This document shows positions 49,450 through 57,577 of a stretch of 64,000 nt of DNA, in pieces (position 1 is the first letter of the stretch; every line of letters starts with the position of its first letter). A program made the position numbers and the translations under genes. Below the pieces are notes generated by a model, which worked only from the letters and a program-made list of their open reading frames with translations, was not told the DNA's origin and searched no databases. The stretch lies in assembly GCA_963749115.1 (NCBI GenBank), contig CAVVLP010000014.1, forward strand, positions 186,001 through 250,000. The letters are read 5' to 3'. The stretch is from SZUA-36 sp963749115. GTDB lineage: Bacteria; Pseudomonadota; Gammaproteobacteria; Xanthomonadales; SZUA-36.

Positions 49450-49815
49450 ATGGCTAATAATTCAAAGTTTGTAAATCCTGTTGCTGCTGCCGTCGGCGTA
49501 GCTTTTGTTTCATCACTGGCCGCATCTACAACTGCGCTAGCTGATGATAATCCTTTCTCAACTGCTGACCTCGATGCTGGTTACCAACTGGCTGGCGAAA
49601 AGGGCAAAGAAGGCTCTTGCGGTGAAGGCAAATGCGGTGGTGACAAAGGCAAAGAAGGTTCCTGCGGCGAGAAAGGTGAAGAAGGCTCTTGCGGCGAGAA
49701 AGGTGCTGAAGGTTCCTGCGGCGAGAAAGGTGAAGAAGGCTCTTGCGGCGAGAAAGGCTCTGAGGGTTCCTGCGGTGAAAAGGGTAAAGAAGGCTCTTGC
49801 GGCGGTAACGCCTGA
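49450..49815 (+). CDS. hvfA: Bufferin/HvfA-type modified-peptide metallophore precursor with EGSCG repeats
   Basis: A 121-residue precursor with a strong GGAGG site. Residues 1-31 form a signal peptide ending ALA before DD. A short spacer leads to a core of eight cysteines at 57, 62, 72, 81, 90, 99, 108 and 117. Seven are in EGSCG and one (Cys62) in EGKCG; the last six are spaced exactly nine residues apart in EGSCGEKGx units. In characterised HvfA/bufferin systems the cysteine of EGKCG is oxidised by the DUF692 enzyme to an oxazolone/thioamide or thiooxazole that binds copper. The adjoining maturase genes support the assignment; a serine replacing lysine in almost all motifs is unusual. Confidence 0.9.
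   Translation: MANNSKFVNPVAAAVGVAFVSSLAASTTALADDNPFSTADLDAGYQLAGEKGKEGSCGEGKCGGDKGKEGSCGEKGEEGSCGEKGAEGSCGEKGEEGSCGEKGSEGSCGEKGKEGSCGGNA
49654..49812 (+). repeat. 27-bp tandem repeat encoding EGSCGEKGx
   Basis: Five full units of 27 bp starting at 49654, 49681, 49708, 49735 and 49762, plus a partial sixth, inside the precursor gene. Units differ mainly at the ninth codon (E, A, E, S, K) and at a few third positions, suggesting expansion by slippage or unequal recombination with coding constraint. Confidence 0.9.
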
Positions 49816-49826
49816 GATCTGAGTCG

Positions 49827-50714
49827 ATGAGTCACCACAGACATCCGGTAACGGGTGCTGGACTTGGTTTGAGGCGGGCCCTTCTGGGTCCGCTTCAGGC
49901 TTATGATGCCGGGATTGTTGGCGATACCGTCAGTTTCATGGAGGTTGCCCCGGAAAACTGGATCAATGTGGGTGGCCAGAGAAAGAAGTTTTTCAACTAT
50001 TTCACCGATCACTTTCCATTTGTCTGTCATGGGCTTTCGCTGTCCATCGGCGGACCATCACCACTGGACCGGCCCTTTATCCACAAATTACGACAATTTA
50101 TGGATGACTATAAAATTCGGGCATACAGTGAACACTTAAGTTACTGCACCGATGAAGGTCATCTGTACGACCTGATGCCCATCCCGTTCACCGAAGAGGC
50201 GGTCATGTATGTTGCCGGACGAATCAAGCTGGTGCAGGACATGCTGGGTCAACGCATGGCGATTGAAAACGTATCGTATTACGCCGCGCCCGGCGCCGAA
50301 CTTAGCGAAATTGATTTCATCAACGCAGTGATAAGCGAAGCGGATTGTGACCTGCTTCTCGACGTTAATAATATTTACGTCAACAGTGTCAATCACCATT
50401 ACGACCCGGTTGAGTTTCTGCAGGCATTACCTGGTGACCGGATCGCTTATGGCCACATCGCCGGCCACTACAATGAAGCAGAAGACCTCATCATAGATAC
50501 ACACGGCGCTAATATTATTGGAGGTGTGTGGGACTTACTGGACAAGGCTTACGAATTGTACGGTGTATTTCCTACCCTGCTCGAACGGGATTTCAATCTA
50601 CCGCCTGTTGCAGAACTTCTCACCGAGGTTCAACAGATCAAAAACATACAGGCCAAGTGGAATTCACATGATCAAGCGCAAGAAAACACAGATGGCCGGC
50701 GACGCAGCGCCTGA
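49827..50714 (+). CDS. hvfB: MNIO-type peptide maturase (DUF692, HvfB/BufB)
   Basis: A 295-residue TIM-barrel multinuclear non-haem iron oxidative enzyme. Family landmarks in order are GAGLGLR (10-16), EVAPENW (39-45), HGLSLSIGG (68-76), SEHLSY (101-106), ENVS (147-150), DVNNIYVN (179-186), HIAGH (210-214), DTHG (224-227) and LERDFNLPP (252-260). These His, Glu, Asp and Asn residues supply the iron site in the family. It is predicted to oxidise the cysteines of the upstream precursor. It lies 11 bases after that gene and overlaps the DUF2063 gene by 47 bases. Confidence 0.95.
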   Translation: MSHHRHPVTGAGLGLRRALLGPLQAYDAGIVGDTVSFMEVAPENWINVGGQRKKFFNYFTDHFPFVCHGLSLSIGGPSPLDRPFIHKLRQFMDDYKIRAYSEHLSYCTDEGHLYDLMPIPFTEEAVMYVAGRIKLVQDMLGQRMAIENVSYYAAPGAELSEIDFINAVISEADCDLLLDVNNIYVNSVNHHYDPVEFLQALPGDRIAYGHIAGHYNEAEDLIIDTHGANIIGGVWDLLDKAYELYGVFPTLLERDFNLPPVAELLTEVQQIKNIQAKWNSHDQAQENTDGRRRSA

Positions 50715-51465
50715 GTCACTGGCCAGACTGCAGACCAGTTTTGCAGCCCATATCCGTGACCCCGATGCGGTGGCCGCCCCCGAGGGTATCGAAGACCGGC
50801 GCATGGCCATTTATCGCAATCTGTTCTTCAACAATATATGCACTTTTTTATCGAATAATTTTCCGGTACTCAGAACCCTGTACGAGGAGTCCGACTGGAT
50901 CACCCTGTGCCGCGAGTTTTACAGGGACCATCGTTGCCATACACCGTTGTTTCCGGAGTTACCAAGAGAATTTCTTCGGTATCTGCAGGACCACCGGCAA
51001 AATTATGCCGGTGACCCTCCTTTTATGCTTGAACTGGCGCATTATGAATGGGTAGAGCTGGCACTCGCTCTTGATGAAACGGACGTTGATAATATTGAAG
51101 TTAACCCGGTGGGTGACCTGTTAAACGGTATCCCGGTATTGTCCCCACTGGTTTGGCCTCTCAGTTACCAGTATCCCGTTCACCAGATACGTGCCGACTT
51201 TCAACCATCAAAAGCACCCGAGAAGGCAACACACCTGCTGGTCTGGCGACAACAGGATTACCAGATCAAATTCATGCGATTGAATGAAACATCCATGTTG
51301 CTGGTGCAAAAATTGAAAGAAGACAACGATATGTCGGGTCTTGATTTACTAGAGGCTGTTGCCGGCATCATCAAGCACCCCAAACCGAAGGTGGTTTTAG
51401 AAGCGGGGAAAGCTTTATTAAATGAACTGAAGGAAAAACAGGTCATTCTCGGAACCCGGCCCTGA
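50668..51465 (+). CDS. hvfC: DUF2063 maturation partner (HvfC/BufC)
   Basis: About 265 residues with a DUF2063 N-terminal domain (RLQTSFAAHIRDPDAVAAP...RRMAIYRNLFFNNICTFLSNNFPVLRTL), the usual RiPP-recognition-like partner that brings the leader or peptide to the MNIO enzyme. The second half (HLLVWRQQDYQIKFMRLNE...LLVQKLKE) is the C-terminal domain typical of the family. The start MIKRKKTQM at 50668 lies within the end of hvfB; 50692 is an alternative. Confidence 0.93.
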   Translation: MIKRKKTQMAGDAAPESLARLQTSFAAHIRDPDAVAAPEGIEDRRMAIYRNLFFNNICTFLSNNFPVLRTLYEESDWITLCREFYRDHRCHTPLFPELPREFLRYLQDHRQNYAGDPPFMLELAHYEWVELALALDETDVDNIEVNPVGDLLNGIPVLSPLVWPLSYQYPVHQIRADFQPSKAPEKATHLLVWRQQDYQIKFMRLNETSMLLVQKLKEDNDMSGLDLLEAVAGIIKHPKPKVVLEAGKALLNELKEKQVILGTRP

Positions 51466-51503
51466 CAGCAAATCCCCGCCGCTTCCAAAAAGGTTCAAAA
51501 CAC

Positions 51504-52175
51504 ATGTCAGTGCTCAAGTTTTACGATGATCTCACAGCCCGCTTACGCGTATCCGGCGATTACGTTTGGCCGTTGGCACTCAGGCTGATCCTGGCCTGGG
51601 AGTTCTGGGAGTCCGGGTTAACCAAGCTGCGCGGCGAGAACTGGTTTGCCGAAATACCATGGGCAGATTGGCAGATGGGATTTCCATTCCCTTTCGACTC
51701 GATTTCCTCTGATCTGAACTGGTTTCTGGCCACCTGGTCCGAGTTGATATTTGCGGTGATGTTGTTGCTGGGTTTGTTCACACGATTCACCGCAATCTCT
51801 TTGGTTGTAATTACCATGGTTGCAACCGCTGCCGTCCACTGGCCCGCCGAATGGAACAGTCTCGCGGAACTTTGGCAAGGTTATGTCATTACCTCCGCTG
51901 GTGACGGCAATTACAAGCTGCCGCTGTTATTCGTGATCATGCTGTTGCCATTGGTCTTTCACGGGGGCGGCAGACTTTCCATTGATCATCTGCTGGTCAG
52001 GCTATCAGGGCGAAACGCTCAACTGGAAAACCGAAGCGGTGGTCTGCAGACAGTTGGTCTGGCCTTATTGGTCCCGGGTCTTGCGAGCATTTGGGTTGAA
52101 CCCGTATGGGGTATCACTTTACTGGTCGCATCCGCCTTGGCGATATTGACAGATGCAGTCAGGGGCCAGGTTTAA
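51504..52175 (+). CDS. DoxX-family membrane protein (HvfX/BufD-like)
   Basis: A 223-residue membrane protein with about four to five hydrophobic helices. DoxX features are VWPLALRLILAWEFWESGLTKLRG, WSELIFAVMLLLGLFTRFTAISLVVITMVATAAVHWP and GDGNYKLPLLFVIMLLPLVFHGGGRLSIDHLL. DoxX proteins are the usual fourth member of hvf, gig and bufferin operons and may take part in export, redox chemistry or metal handling. It follows hvfC by 38 bases. Confidence 0.92.
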   Translation: MSVLKFYDDLTARLRVSGDYVWPLALRLILAWEFWESGLTKLRGENWFAEIPWADWQMGFPFPFDSISSDLNWFLATWSELIFAVMLLLGLFTRFTAISLVVITMVATAAVHWPAEWNSLAELWQGYVITSAGDGNYKLPLLFVIMLLPLVFHGGGRLSIDHLLVRLSGRNAQLENRSGGLQTVGLALLVPGLASIWVEPVWGITLLVASALAILTDAVRGQV

Positions 52176-52183
52176 ATCCAAAA

Positions 52184-52350
52184 CTAGGAGCCTGTCGGAT
52201 TTAACATGATCTACTACGAATAATCCGAGTTTGGCCAGATTTCCCGTTCTTTTTCGTTTAATAGCGGTGCTATTTGCCTCAAAAGACCGAAAAATCTGAC
52301 TCAAATCGGCTTTCTCTCGCTACGATCGGTCAAACCCGACAGACTCCTAG
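52184..52350. mobile_element. Palindromic MITE-like element
   Basis: A 167-bp element whose ends read CTAGGAGCCTGTCGG and, reversed, CTAGGAGTCTGTCGG. Self-complementarity continues imperfectly for about 75 bases in each arm (for example CCGATTTGAGTCAGATTTTTCGG against CCGAGTTTGGCCAGATTTCCCG). It has no coding capacity and sits exactly between the convergent DoxX and TraB-like genes. The termini look like transposon inverted repeats; no transposase is present. It may also act as a transcription boundary. Confidence 0.75.
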
Positions 52351-52367
52351 GGTTTGATTCCCGAACA

Positions 52368-53303
52368 CTATGGCTGGCTTACGGGAAACGGCATCTCCTC
52401 GGGGCTCAACACGAAACCGTGTTGGCGAAGAATATTGAGTAGCCCTTCTTCACCTGGCAGATGCAATGCACCCACGGCCGTAAATACCCTTTTGTTTTCA
52501 AGCTGCAGCAGCAGGGAATTTGCCATGCGGTGATTACGTGCATGAATACCGGCTTCGGTAAAATAGTCACTGGCACTCCTGCCAACTGCCTGAAGTTGTT
52601 CATCTGACAGCGTCTGCAAGGTCTCCAGGTCGTTTTCCAGGTAAGCATTCACCATCTGTTCATGCACTTGAGCGACCTGACCCGATTCAGCAATGGCCTG
52701 ATCCAGCAATGACAATTGCATCGGCATTGGCATATTTTCCAAAAAAGACAGTTGCTGCTCGAGTGATTCCAACCCAACCACTTCAAGACCGCTTCCCGAT
52801 GCCCGCAGCGACAGGGACAAGTCCATAAAGAAACCGGTTTTCGGTGGTGGTGTACTCAGCGTCATCATCGCCCCCCAGGGTTTAATACGGCTAAGAAATT
52901 CTTCTGAAACCTGGTAGGAAGACAAGGCTGATTCAAGGGCCCGGTAGCGTTCTTCACCAATCACCGATTCAAGGCTTTTCCCCGGAGGGTAGTACATGTA
53001 CTTACCCAGACGCTCCAGCATGTGCAAGTCCGGGACCAGTTCCATTGCGAAAACCTTGTTCGCCCTGAGTTTTTCGAGAAAATCTTCTGTAAAATCCAGC
53101 ACACGCGGGTCTTCGCTATGAATTGTACCCAGCAGGTAACCAGCCGGCAGACCGTTTTTCTGAATCGACCAGAACACTGCACGGTCTGAACCCTGATCCA
53201 CATCCGCATGAACTGCAAACGATAGCAGTGATAACAGCAAACCCAGAATCAAAGCAGTAGATCTTGAAAACCGGTTCTTTTTACATGGTATTTTGTAGCG
53301 CAT
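52368..53303 (-). CDS. TraB/GumN-family exported protein
   Basis: The start MRYKIPCKKNRFSRSTALILGLLLSLLSFAVHA at 53303 provides a signal peptide; a longer frame runs through the divergent rnt gene and is rejected. The mature part of about 275 residues shows the TraB/GumN pattern: FWSIQKNGLPAGYLLGTIHSEDPRVLD with the GTIHS motif, AMELVPDLHML, and the C-terminal GALHLPGEEGLLNILRQHGF. The superfamily is related to Tiki-type putative metalloproteases; activity in bacteria is largely untested. Confidence 0.9.
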   Translation of the reverse strand: MRYKIPCKKNRFSRSTALILGLLLSLLSFAVHADVDQGSDRAVFWSIQKNGLPAGYLLGTIHSEDPRVLDFTEDFLEKLRANKVFAMELVPDLHMLERLGKYMYYPPGKSLESVIGEERYRALESALSSYQVSEEFLSRIKPWGAMMTLSTPPPKTGFFMDLSLSLRASGSGLEVVGLESLEQQLSFLENMPMPMQLSLLDQAIAESGQVAQVHEQMVNAYLENDLETLQTLSDEQLQAVGRSASDYFTEAGIHARNHRMANSLLLQLENKRVFTAVGALHLPGEEGLLNILRQHGFVLSPEEMPFPVSQP

Positions 53304-53340
53304 TCCCTTATTCTCGCAGGCTTTATTACTGGAAGCCAAT

Positions 53341-53946
53341 ATGCCTCGAATTGCTGATCGTTTCAGGGGGTTCTTACCTGTTGTTGTGGATCTCGAAACG
53401 GGTGGTTTTAACCCGAAAACCGATGCGATCCTGGAAATTGCTGCCTGCATTCTATGCATGGACGATTTCGGCCGCATCAGGATCGCTGAAACGATTTCTA
53501 CAGAAGTTGAACCCTTCCACGGTTCCCGTATTGAACCGAGCTCGTTGGAGTTTACCGGTATTGACCTCAATGATCCGGAACGAAACCCTATCAGTGAAAA
53601 AGAGGCTGCACAGAAGATATTTTTACCGGTCAGAAAGGAATTGCATGCCACCGATTGCCAACGGGCCATACTGGTAGGGCACAACCCATCATTCGACCTG
53701 GGGTTTCTGAATGCCGCTATCGCCCGGGTCAACTACAAACGCAATCCATTTCATCCATTCAGCTCCTTTGATACCGCCACATTGGGTGGCCTGGCATTCG
53801 GCCAGACGGTTTTGGCGCGCGCCGTACAGGCCGCTGGCATCGATTGGGATGAATCAGCGGCCCATTCGGCCGAATACGATACAGTTAAAACGGCGGAATT
53901 ATTCTGCGCCATCGTCAACCGCTGGAAAATCCTCACCGGTTTGTAG
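53341..53946 (+). CDS. rnt: Ribonuclease T
   Basis: A 201-residue DEDDh 3'-5' exonuclease that trims tRNA CCA ends and matures 5S and 23S rRNA 3' ends. Acidic motifs: VVDLETGGFNPKTDAILEIAA (ExoI), ILVGHNPSFDLGFLNAA (ExoII) and AHSAEYDTVKTAELF (ExoIII with His). FNPKTDAILEIAA, KRNPFHPFSSFDTATL and FGQTVLARAV match E. coli RNase T closely. Its 3' end overlaps the convergent hyuB gene by 48 bases. Confidence 0.95.
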   Translation: MPRIADRFRGFLPVVVDLETGGFNPKTDAILEIAACILCMDDFGRIRIAETISTEVEPFHGSRIEPSSLEFTGIDLNDPERNPISEKEAAQKIFLPVRKELHATDCQRAILVGHNPSFDLGFLNAAIARVNYKRNPFHPFSSFDTATLGGLAFGQTVLARAVQAAGIDWDESAAHSAEYDTVKTAELFCAIVNRWKILTGL

Positions 53947-55497
53947 GTCCCCATAACCACCCCCACCCGGCGTTTTTATCGTAAGTGTTTGACCCGCGAC
54001 CGCGTGAAACTGAATTTTCCCGGGTAATGACAAGCCATCCAGTTCGTTACGACCACGCTGGCCCGCTTGCCCGCCCTCCAGACCCCAGGGTGAATATTTT
54101 CGACGCTCTGTCAGTAAGGAAACTTCGGCATCTTCGAGGAAACGGTACTGGCGGACAATTCCATCACCTCCGTGGAATTGACCATAACCTCCGGAATCCC
54201 GCCTGATGGCATATTGCTCAATTCTTAAGGGGTAGTTCAATTCCAAAACTTCCACCGGTGTGTTGAGTGTATTGGTCATGTGGCTGTGACGGGCTGATCG
54301 TCCATTGCAATCATGTGCTGCACCCATTCCTCCAGCCAGGGTTTCATAATAATCCCATCCCTGGCGGCCACGTCTACCCATGGCCAGGTTATTCATGGTG
54401 CCCTGGCTGGCCGCTGCAAATTGACTTGGCAAAGCCTGCGCCAGTGCACCGCAAACCGTATCAACAATTCTGCTGCTGGTCTCTACATTTCCAGCAGCGA
54501 CAGCCGCAGGTGCACCCGCATTCACAAGACAGGCTTTTGGGGCGCTGATGGTAACCCCCTGCAACGCGCCATGACAGGCCGGCGTATGCGCGGGCATCAA
54601 ACATCGAAAAACATACAGAACCGCTGCGGCGGTCACCGGCATGGGGCAATTCAGGTTCCCTTCAACCTGCGCAGCTGTACCGGAAAAATCGACATCAACA
54701 ACATCGTCCCGCACATCGATTGTTACCCTGATCGGGATATCGGTGTGACCATGCCCGTCATCATCCAGGTAATCTTCAAATTGATACTGGCCCCTGGGTA
54801 TACATGCCAGGCTTTGAACGACCAGCGATTGTGCCCAGGACTGCAAACTGCGTTCCTGAAGTTCAAATTCGGCTGGACCCGAATCCGCTACCAGTTCCTG
54901 TAAACGTCCGGCACCAAGCAAATTGGCTGCAACCTGGGCATTGAAATCACCCCTGGATGTATCCGGACTGGTCAACTTCTGCAATATGGATTGCAGAAAA
55001 TCCTCATCCACCTGGGTATTCCTCATCAACAGGGTCGGTGGTATCAGAATGCCTTCCTCTGCCAGTGTCCGGCTTACTGGCATGGAGCCCGGGGCATCCG
55101 AGCCGATATCCGCGTGGTGTGCACGGTTGGCACAGAAACCCATCAATTCAGCGGCGGCAAATACCGGTGCCACCAGGGTAATATCAGGCAAGTGGGTACC
55201 ACCCTTGTATGGATCGTTCAGAATCAACATGTCACCCGCGTGCCACTCACGGCTTTCAACCAGGTCAACCATGGCATAGGCCATGCTGCCGAGGTGCACA
55301 GGAATATGCGTGGCCTGACCCAGCAACTGGCCCTGTCGATTAAAAAGCGCGCAGGAATAATCCAGGCGGTCACGTATGTTGGGTGAAAAGGCAACCCTGC
55401 CGAGCAGTGCACCCATTTCTTCACAAATGGCTGCAATCCTGCTGGAAAACAAACCCAGCTCAACACTGTTGAATGAACCAGGCTGTTGTTTGCTCAT
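53899..55497 (-). CDS. Hydantoinase B/oxoprolinase family protein
   Basis: A 532-residue HyuB-type subunit, with the N-terminal LFSSRIAAICEEMGALLGRVAFSPNIRDRLDYSCALFN, the central DMLILNDPYKGGTHLPDITLV and NRAHHADIG, and a C-terminal GGDGIVRQYRFLEDAEVSLLTERR...GGQAGQRGRNEL typical of the family. HyuB normally acts with an ATP-dependent HyuA subunit; none is present in the window. The start overlaps the purK stop by four bases, giving a purE-purK-hyuB operon. Substrate is unknown. Confidence 0.92.
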   Translation of the reverse strand: MSKQQPGSFNSVELGLFSSRIAAICEEMGALLGRVAFSPNIRDRLDYSCALFNRQGQLLGQATHIPVHLGSMAYAMVDLVESREWHAGDMLILNDPYKGGTHLPDITLVAPVFAAAELMGFCANRAHHADIGSDAPGSMPVSRTLAEEGILIPPTLLMRNTQVDEDFLQSILQKLTSPDTSRGDFNAQVAANLLGAGRLQELVADSGPAEFELQERSLQSWAQSLVVQSLACIPRGQYQFEDYLDDDGHGHTDIPIRVTIDVRDDVVDVDFSGTAAQVEGNLNCPMPVTAAAVLYVFRCLMPAHTPACHGALQGVTISAPKACLVNAGAPAAVAAGNVETSSRIVDTVCGALAQALPSQFAAASQGTMNNLAMGRRGRQGWDYYETLAGGMGAAHDCNGRSARHSHMTNTLNTPVEVLELNYPLRIEQYAIRRDSGGYGQFHGGDGIVRQYRFLEDAEVSLLTERRKYSPWGLEGGQAGQRGRNELDGLSLPGKIQFHAVAGQTLTIKTPGGGGYGDLQTGEDFPAVDDGAE

Positions 55498-56646
55498 CCG
55501 CCGGTTTTACCCATGATGGCCTCAAAGTTCAACTCTGCCGAAACACCGAGTGCAGCGGCAAACTGAGCAGCCCTGGCTTTCAGCTCTGTTTCACCTTCAG
55601 CCGTTACCGTCACGTGGCCTATTTTGCGACCCTCGCGCGGGGTCTTGTGATAGTCATGCCAGTGCAGCCCATTCGTGGGGTAATGATCAGCGGATTGCTG
55701 CCTGACATTTTCCGGCATTTTTCCCAACAGGTTGAACATCACGGACGGAGATGAGATTCCGGTATCACCCAGCGGCAGACCGCAAATGGCCCGCAGATGG
55801 TTTTCAAACTGGGATGTATGCGCGCCGTCGATACTCCAGTGTCCGGAGTTATGCACCCTTGGCGCAAATTCATTGGCCAGCAGTGCACCGTCATGGAGAA
55901 AAAGTTCAAGGGCCATCACGCCGGTATAATCGAGATGATCCAGCAAGCTTTGAATCATGGTTTCTGCACGTTCCTGTAACACGCCGGTCAAAGGCCGGGG
56001 CCATACTGATCGCCAGTATGCCGCCACGGTGCAAGTTGCGTGTCAGTGGCCAGAAAACGGTCTGACCATCTCTGCCACGCGCGGCAATAATTGAGCATTC
56101 GGCCTGAAAGGAAACAAAGCCTTCACATATGAGCTCGGCATCACCCAGAAGTTGCCAGGCCCGCTCCATGTCTTCCTGAAACCTTAAAACGGCCTGTCCC
56201 TTCCCGTCATAACCGAAGCGACGGGTTTTAAGTACACACGGCAATCCGATTTTCTCTACCGCTGCAATCAGCTCAGGCCGGCTCGAAACCGGATGAAAGG
56301 GCGCAACCTGAATACCCAGCGCCTGCATCATCGTCTTTTCACGTAACCTGTCCTGGCTTTTATACAGGGCACGCGGTGGAGGATACACCGGGCACAGGGT
56401 TTCAATCAGGCTGGCTGATGGTTCCGGAACATTCTCAAAATCGAAGGTCACCACATCGGAACTCTGACCCAGCTCCGTTAACGCAACTTCATCAGCCCAA
56501 CCGGCGCAAATATGTGTACCGAATTCTGCCGCGCAAGCATCTTCGGCCGGATCCAGAAAAACAAATTCCAGACCCAACGGCTGACCCGCCTGTGCAAGCA
56601 TTCGGGCCAGTTGACCGGCGCCGAGGATACCGACAGTTTTAATCAT
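55494..56646 (-). CDS. purK: N5-carboxyaminoimidazole ribonucleotide synthase (frameshifted)
   Basis: ATP-grasp enzyme of purine synthesis that carboxylates AIR. The N-terminal VGILGAGQLARMLAQAGQPLG, KTRRFGYDGKGQAVLR and EGFVSFQAECSIIAARG are diagnostic. After ILAISMAPA the frame shifts; deleting one base in 55984-55992 (TTT or adjacent CC/GG) joins GVLQERAETMIQSLLDHLDYTGVMALELF and NEFAPRVHNSGHWSIDG. The corrected length is about 383 residues. It overlaps purE by four bases. Confidence 0.94.
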
Positions 56647-57137
56647 CCCGGGTCAGGCTGGTTCAGGACAGCTTCTGTACGCGAGCGCCTGAACTCCTCC
56701 AGTGAGCGTCGAATCTGCGGATACTTGATGCCAAGTATGGCCGCTGCCAGCAAGGCGGCATTGGTTGCACCGGCATCACCTATGGCAAGTGTGCCGACGG
56801 GAATACCAGCGGGCATCTGCGCAATCGAGAGTAAAGAATCCACACCGTTCAATGCCCTGGATTTCACCGGCACACCGAGTACGGGCAAGGGTGTTTTGGC
56901 TGCGACCATACCCGGCAAATGGGCAGCACCACCGGCACCGGCTATGATGACTTCCAGACCACGGGTCACCGCACTGTCAGCATATTCAAACATCAGGTCG
57001 GGTGTCCGGTGCGCCGAAACCACTTTGACCTCGTGAGGAATGGCCAGTGCTGAAAGGGTCTGAGCCGCATTCTTCATGGTTTCCCAGTCCGACTGCGAAC
57101 CCATGATCACACCAACCAACGCTTGTTCATTTGCCAC
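56643..57137 (-). CDS. purE: N5-carboxyaminoimidazole ribonucleotide mutase
   Basis: A 164-residue class I PurE. The CO2/phosphate-site motif GVIMGSQSDWETMKNAAQTL lies at the N-terminus, with KVVSAHRTPDLMFEYA and IIAGAGGAAHLPGMVAAKTPLPVLGVPV following. It is the first gene of purE-purK-hyuB; the 119 bp to the divergent Trm112 gene should hold the promoter. Confidence 0.97.
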   Translation of the reverse strand: MANEQALVGVIMGSQSDWETMKNAAQTLSALAIPHEVKVVSAHRTPDLMFEYADSAVTRGLEVIIAGAGGAAHLPGMVAAKTPLPVLGVPVKSRALNGVDSLLSIAQMPAGIPVGTLAIGDAGATNAALLAAAILGIKYPQIRRSLEEFRRSRTEAVLNQPDPG

Positions 57138-57256
57138 ATTTACTCTCCGGCAGGAAAGCGGACAATTGTACCAGTGTGCCGCTTCTGCAAACAGGGCCGT
57201 TCATCATGGCTGTATGCCTGATACAATACTTCTAAACCTACAACCTGGATCAAAAA

Positions 57257-57523
57257 ATGCCTGTAGATGGAAAATTACTCGAGATTCTGTGCTGCCCTGT
57301 CAGCAAAACCCCGTTGACGATGCTTGGCCGGCAAAAACTGGATAAATTGAACACAATCATCCATGGCGGTGACGCCCTGTTCGTCGACGGTGAAAAAGTC
57401 ACCGACCCGTTGCAGGAAGCCTTGATCACCGAGGATGGTAAGGTCATATACCCGGTTCAGGATAACATCCCCATTCTGCTGGAAGAAAAAGGCATTGGCA
57501 CGACACAGTTGCAGGATTTCTAG
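57257..57523 (+). CDS. Trm112/YcaR-family protein
   Basis: An 88-residue protein of the YcaR/Trm112 zinc-knuckle-like family: LLEILCCPVSKTPLTM near the N-terminus and DGKVIYPVQDNIPILLEEKGI near the C-terminus. Relatives in eukaryotes activate methyltransferases; bacterial members are often next to lpxK/kdsB, but here the gene stands alone opposite purE. It is slightly longer than the usual 60 or so residues owing to an insertion in the middle. Confidence 0.88.
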   Translation: MPVDGKLLEILCCPVSKTPLTMLGRQKLDKLNTIIHGGDALFVDGEKVTDPLQEALITEDGKVIYPVQDNIPILLEEKGIGTTQLQDF

Positions 57524-57577
57524 TCAGTAGCATTTGCCGATGGATTCACAAGCAATCTATCAGCAGCTGAGGGTCAA

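Noticed and set aside
49654..49812. Regular 27-bp repeats resembling a CRISPR array
   Set aside because: There are no unique spacers; the repeats are contiguous, in frame and coding.
49581..50030. 149-codon minus-strand frame with proline/glutamate/serine repeats
   Set aside because: It is the antisense image of the EGSCG repeat array; no ribosome-binding site, and the plus-strand gene has a signal peptide and conserved neighbours.
53303..53732. N-terminal extension of the TraB-like protein
   Set aside because: It runs through the divergent rnt gene and lacks family similarity; the inner start gives a normal signal peptide.
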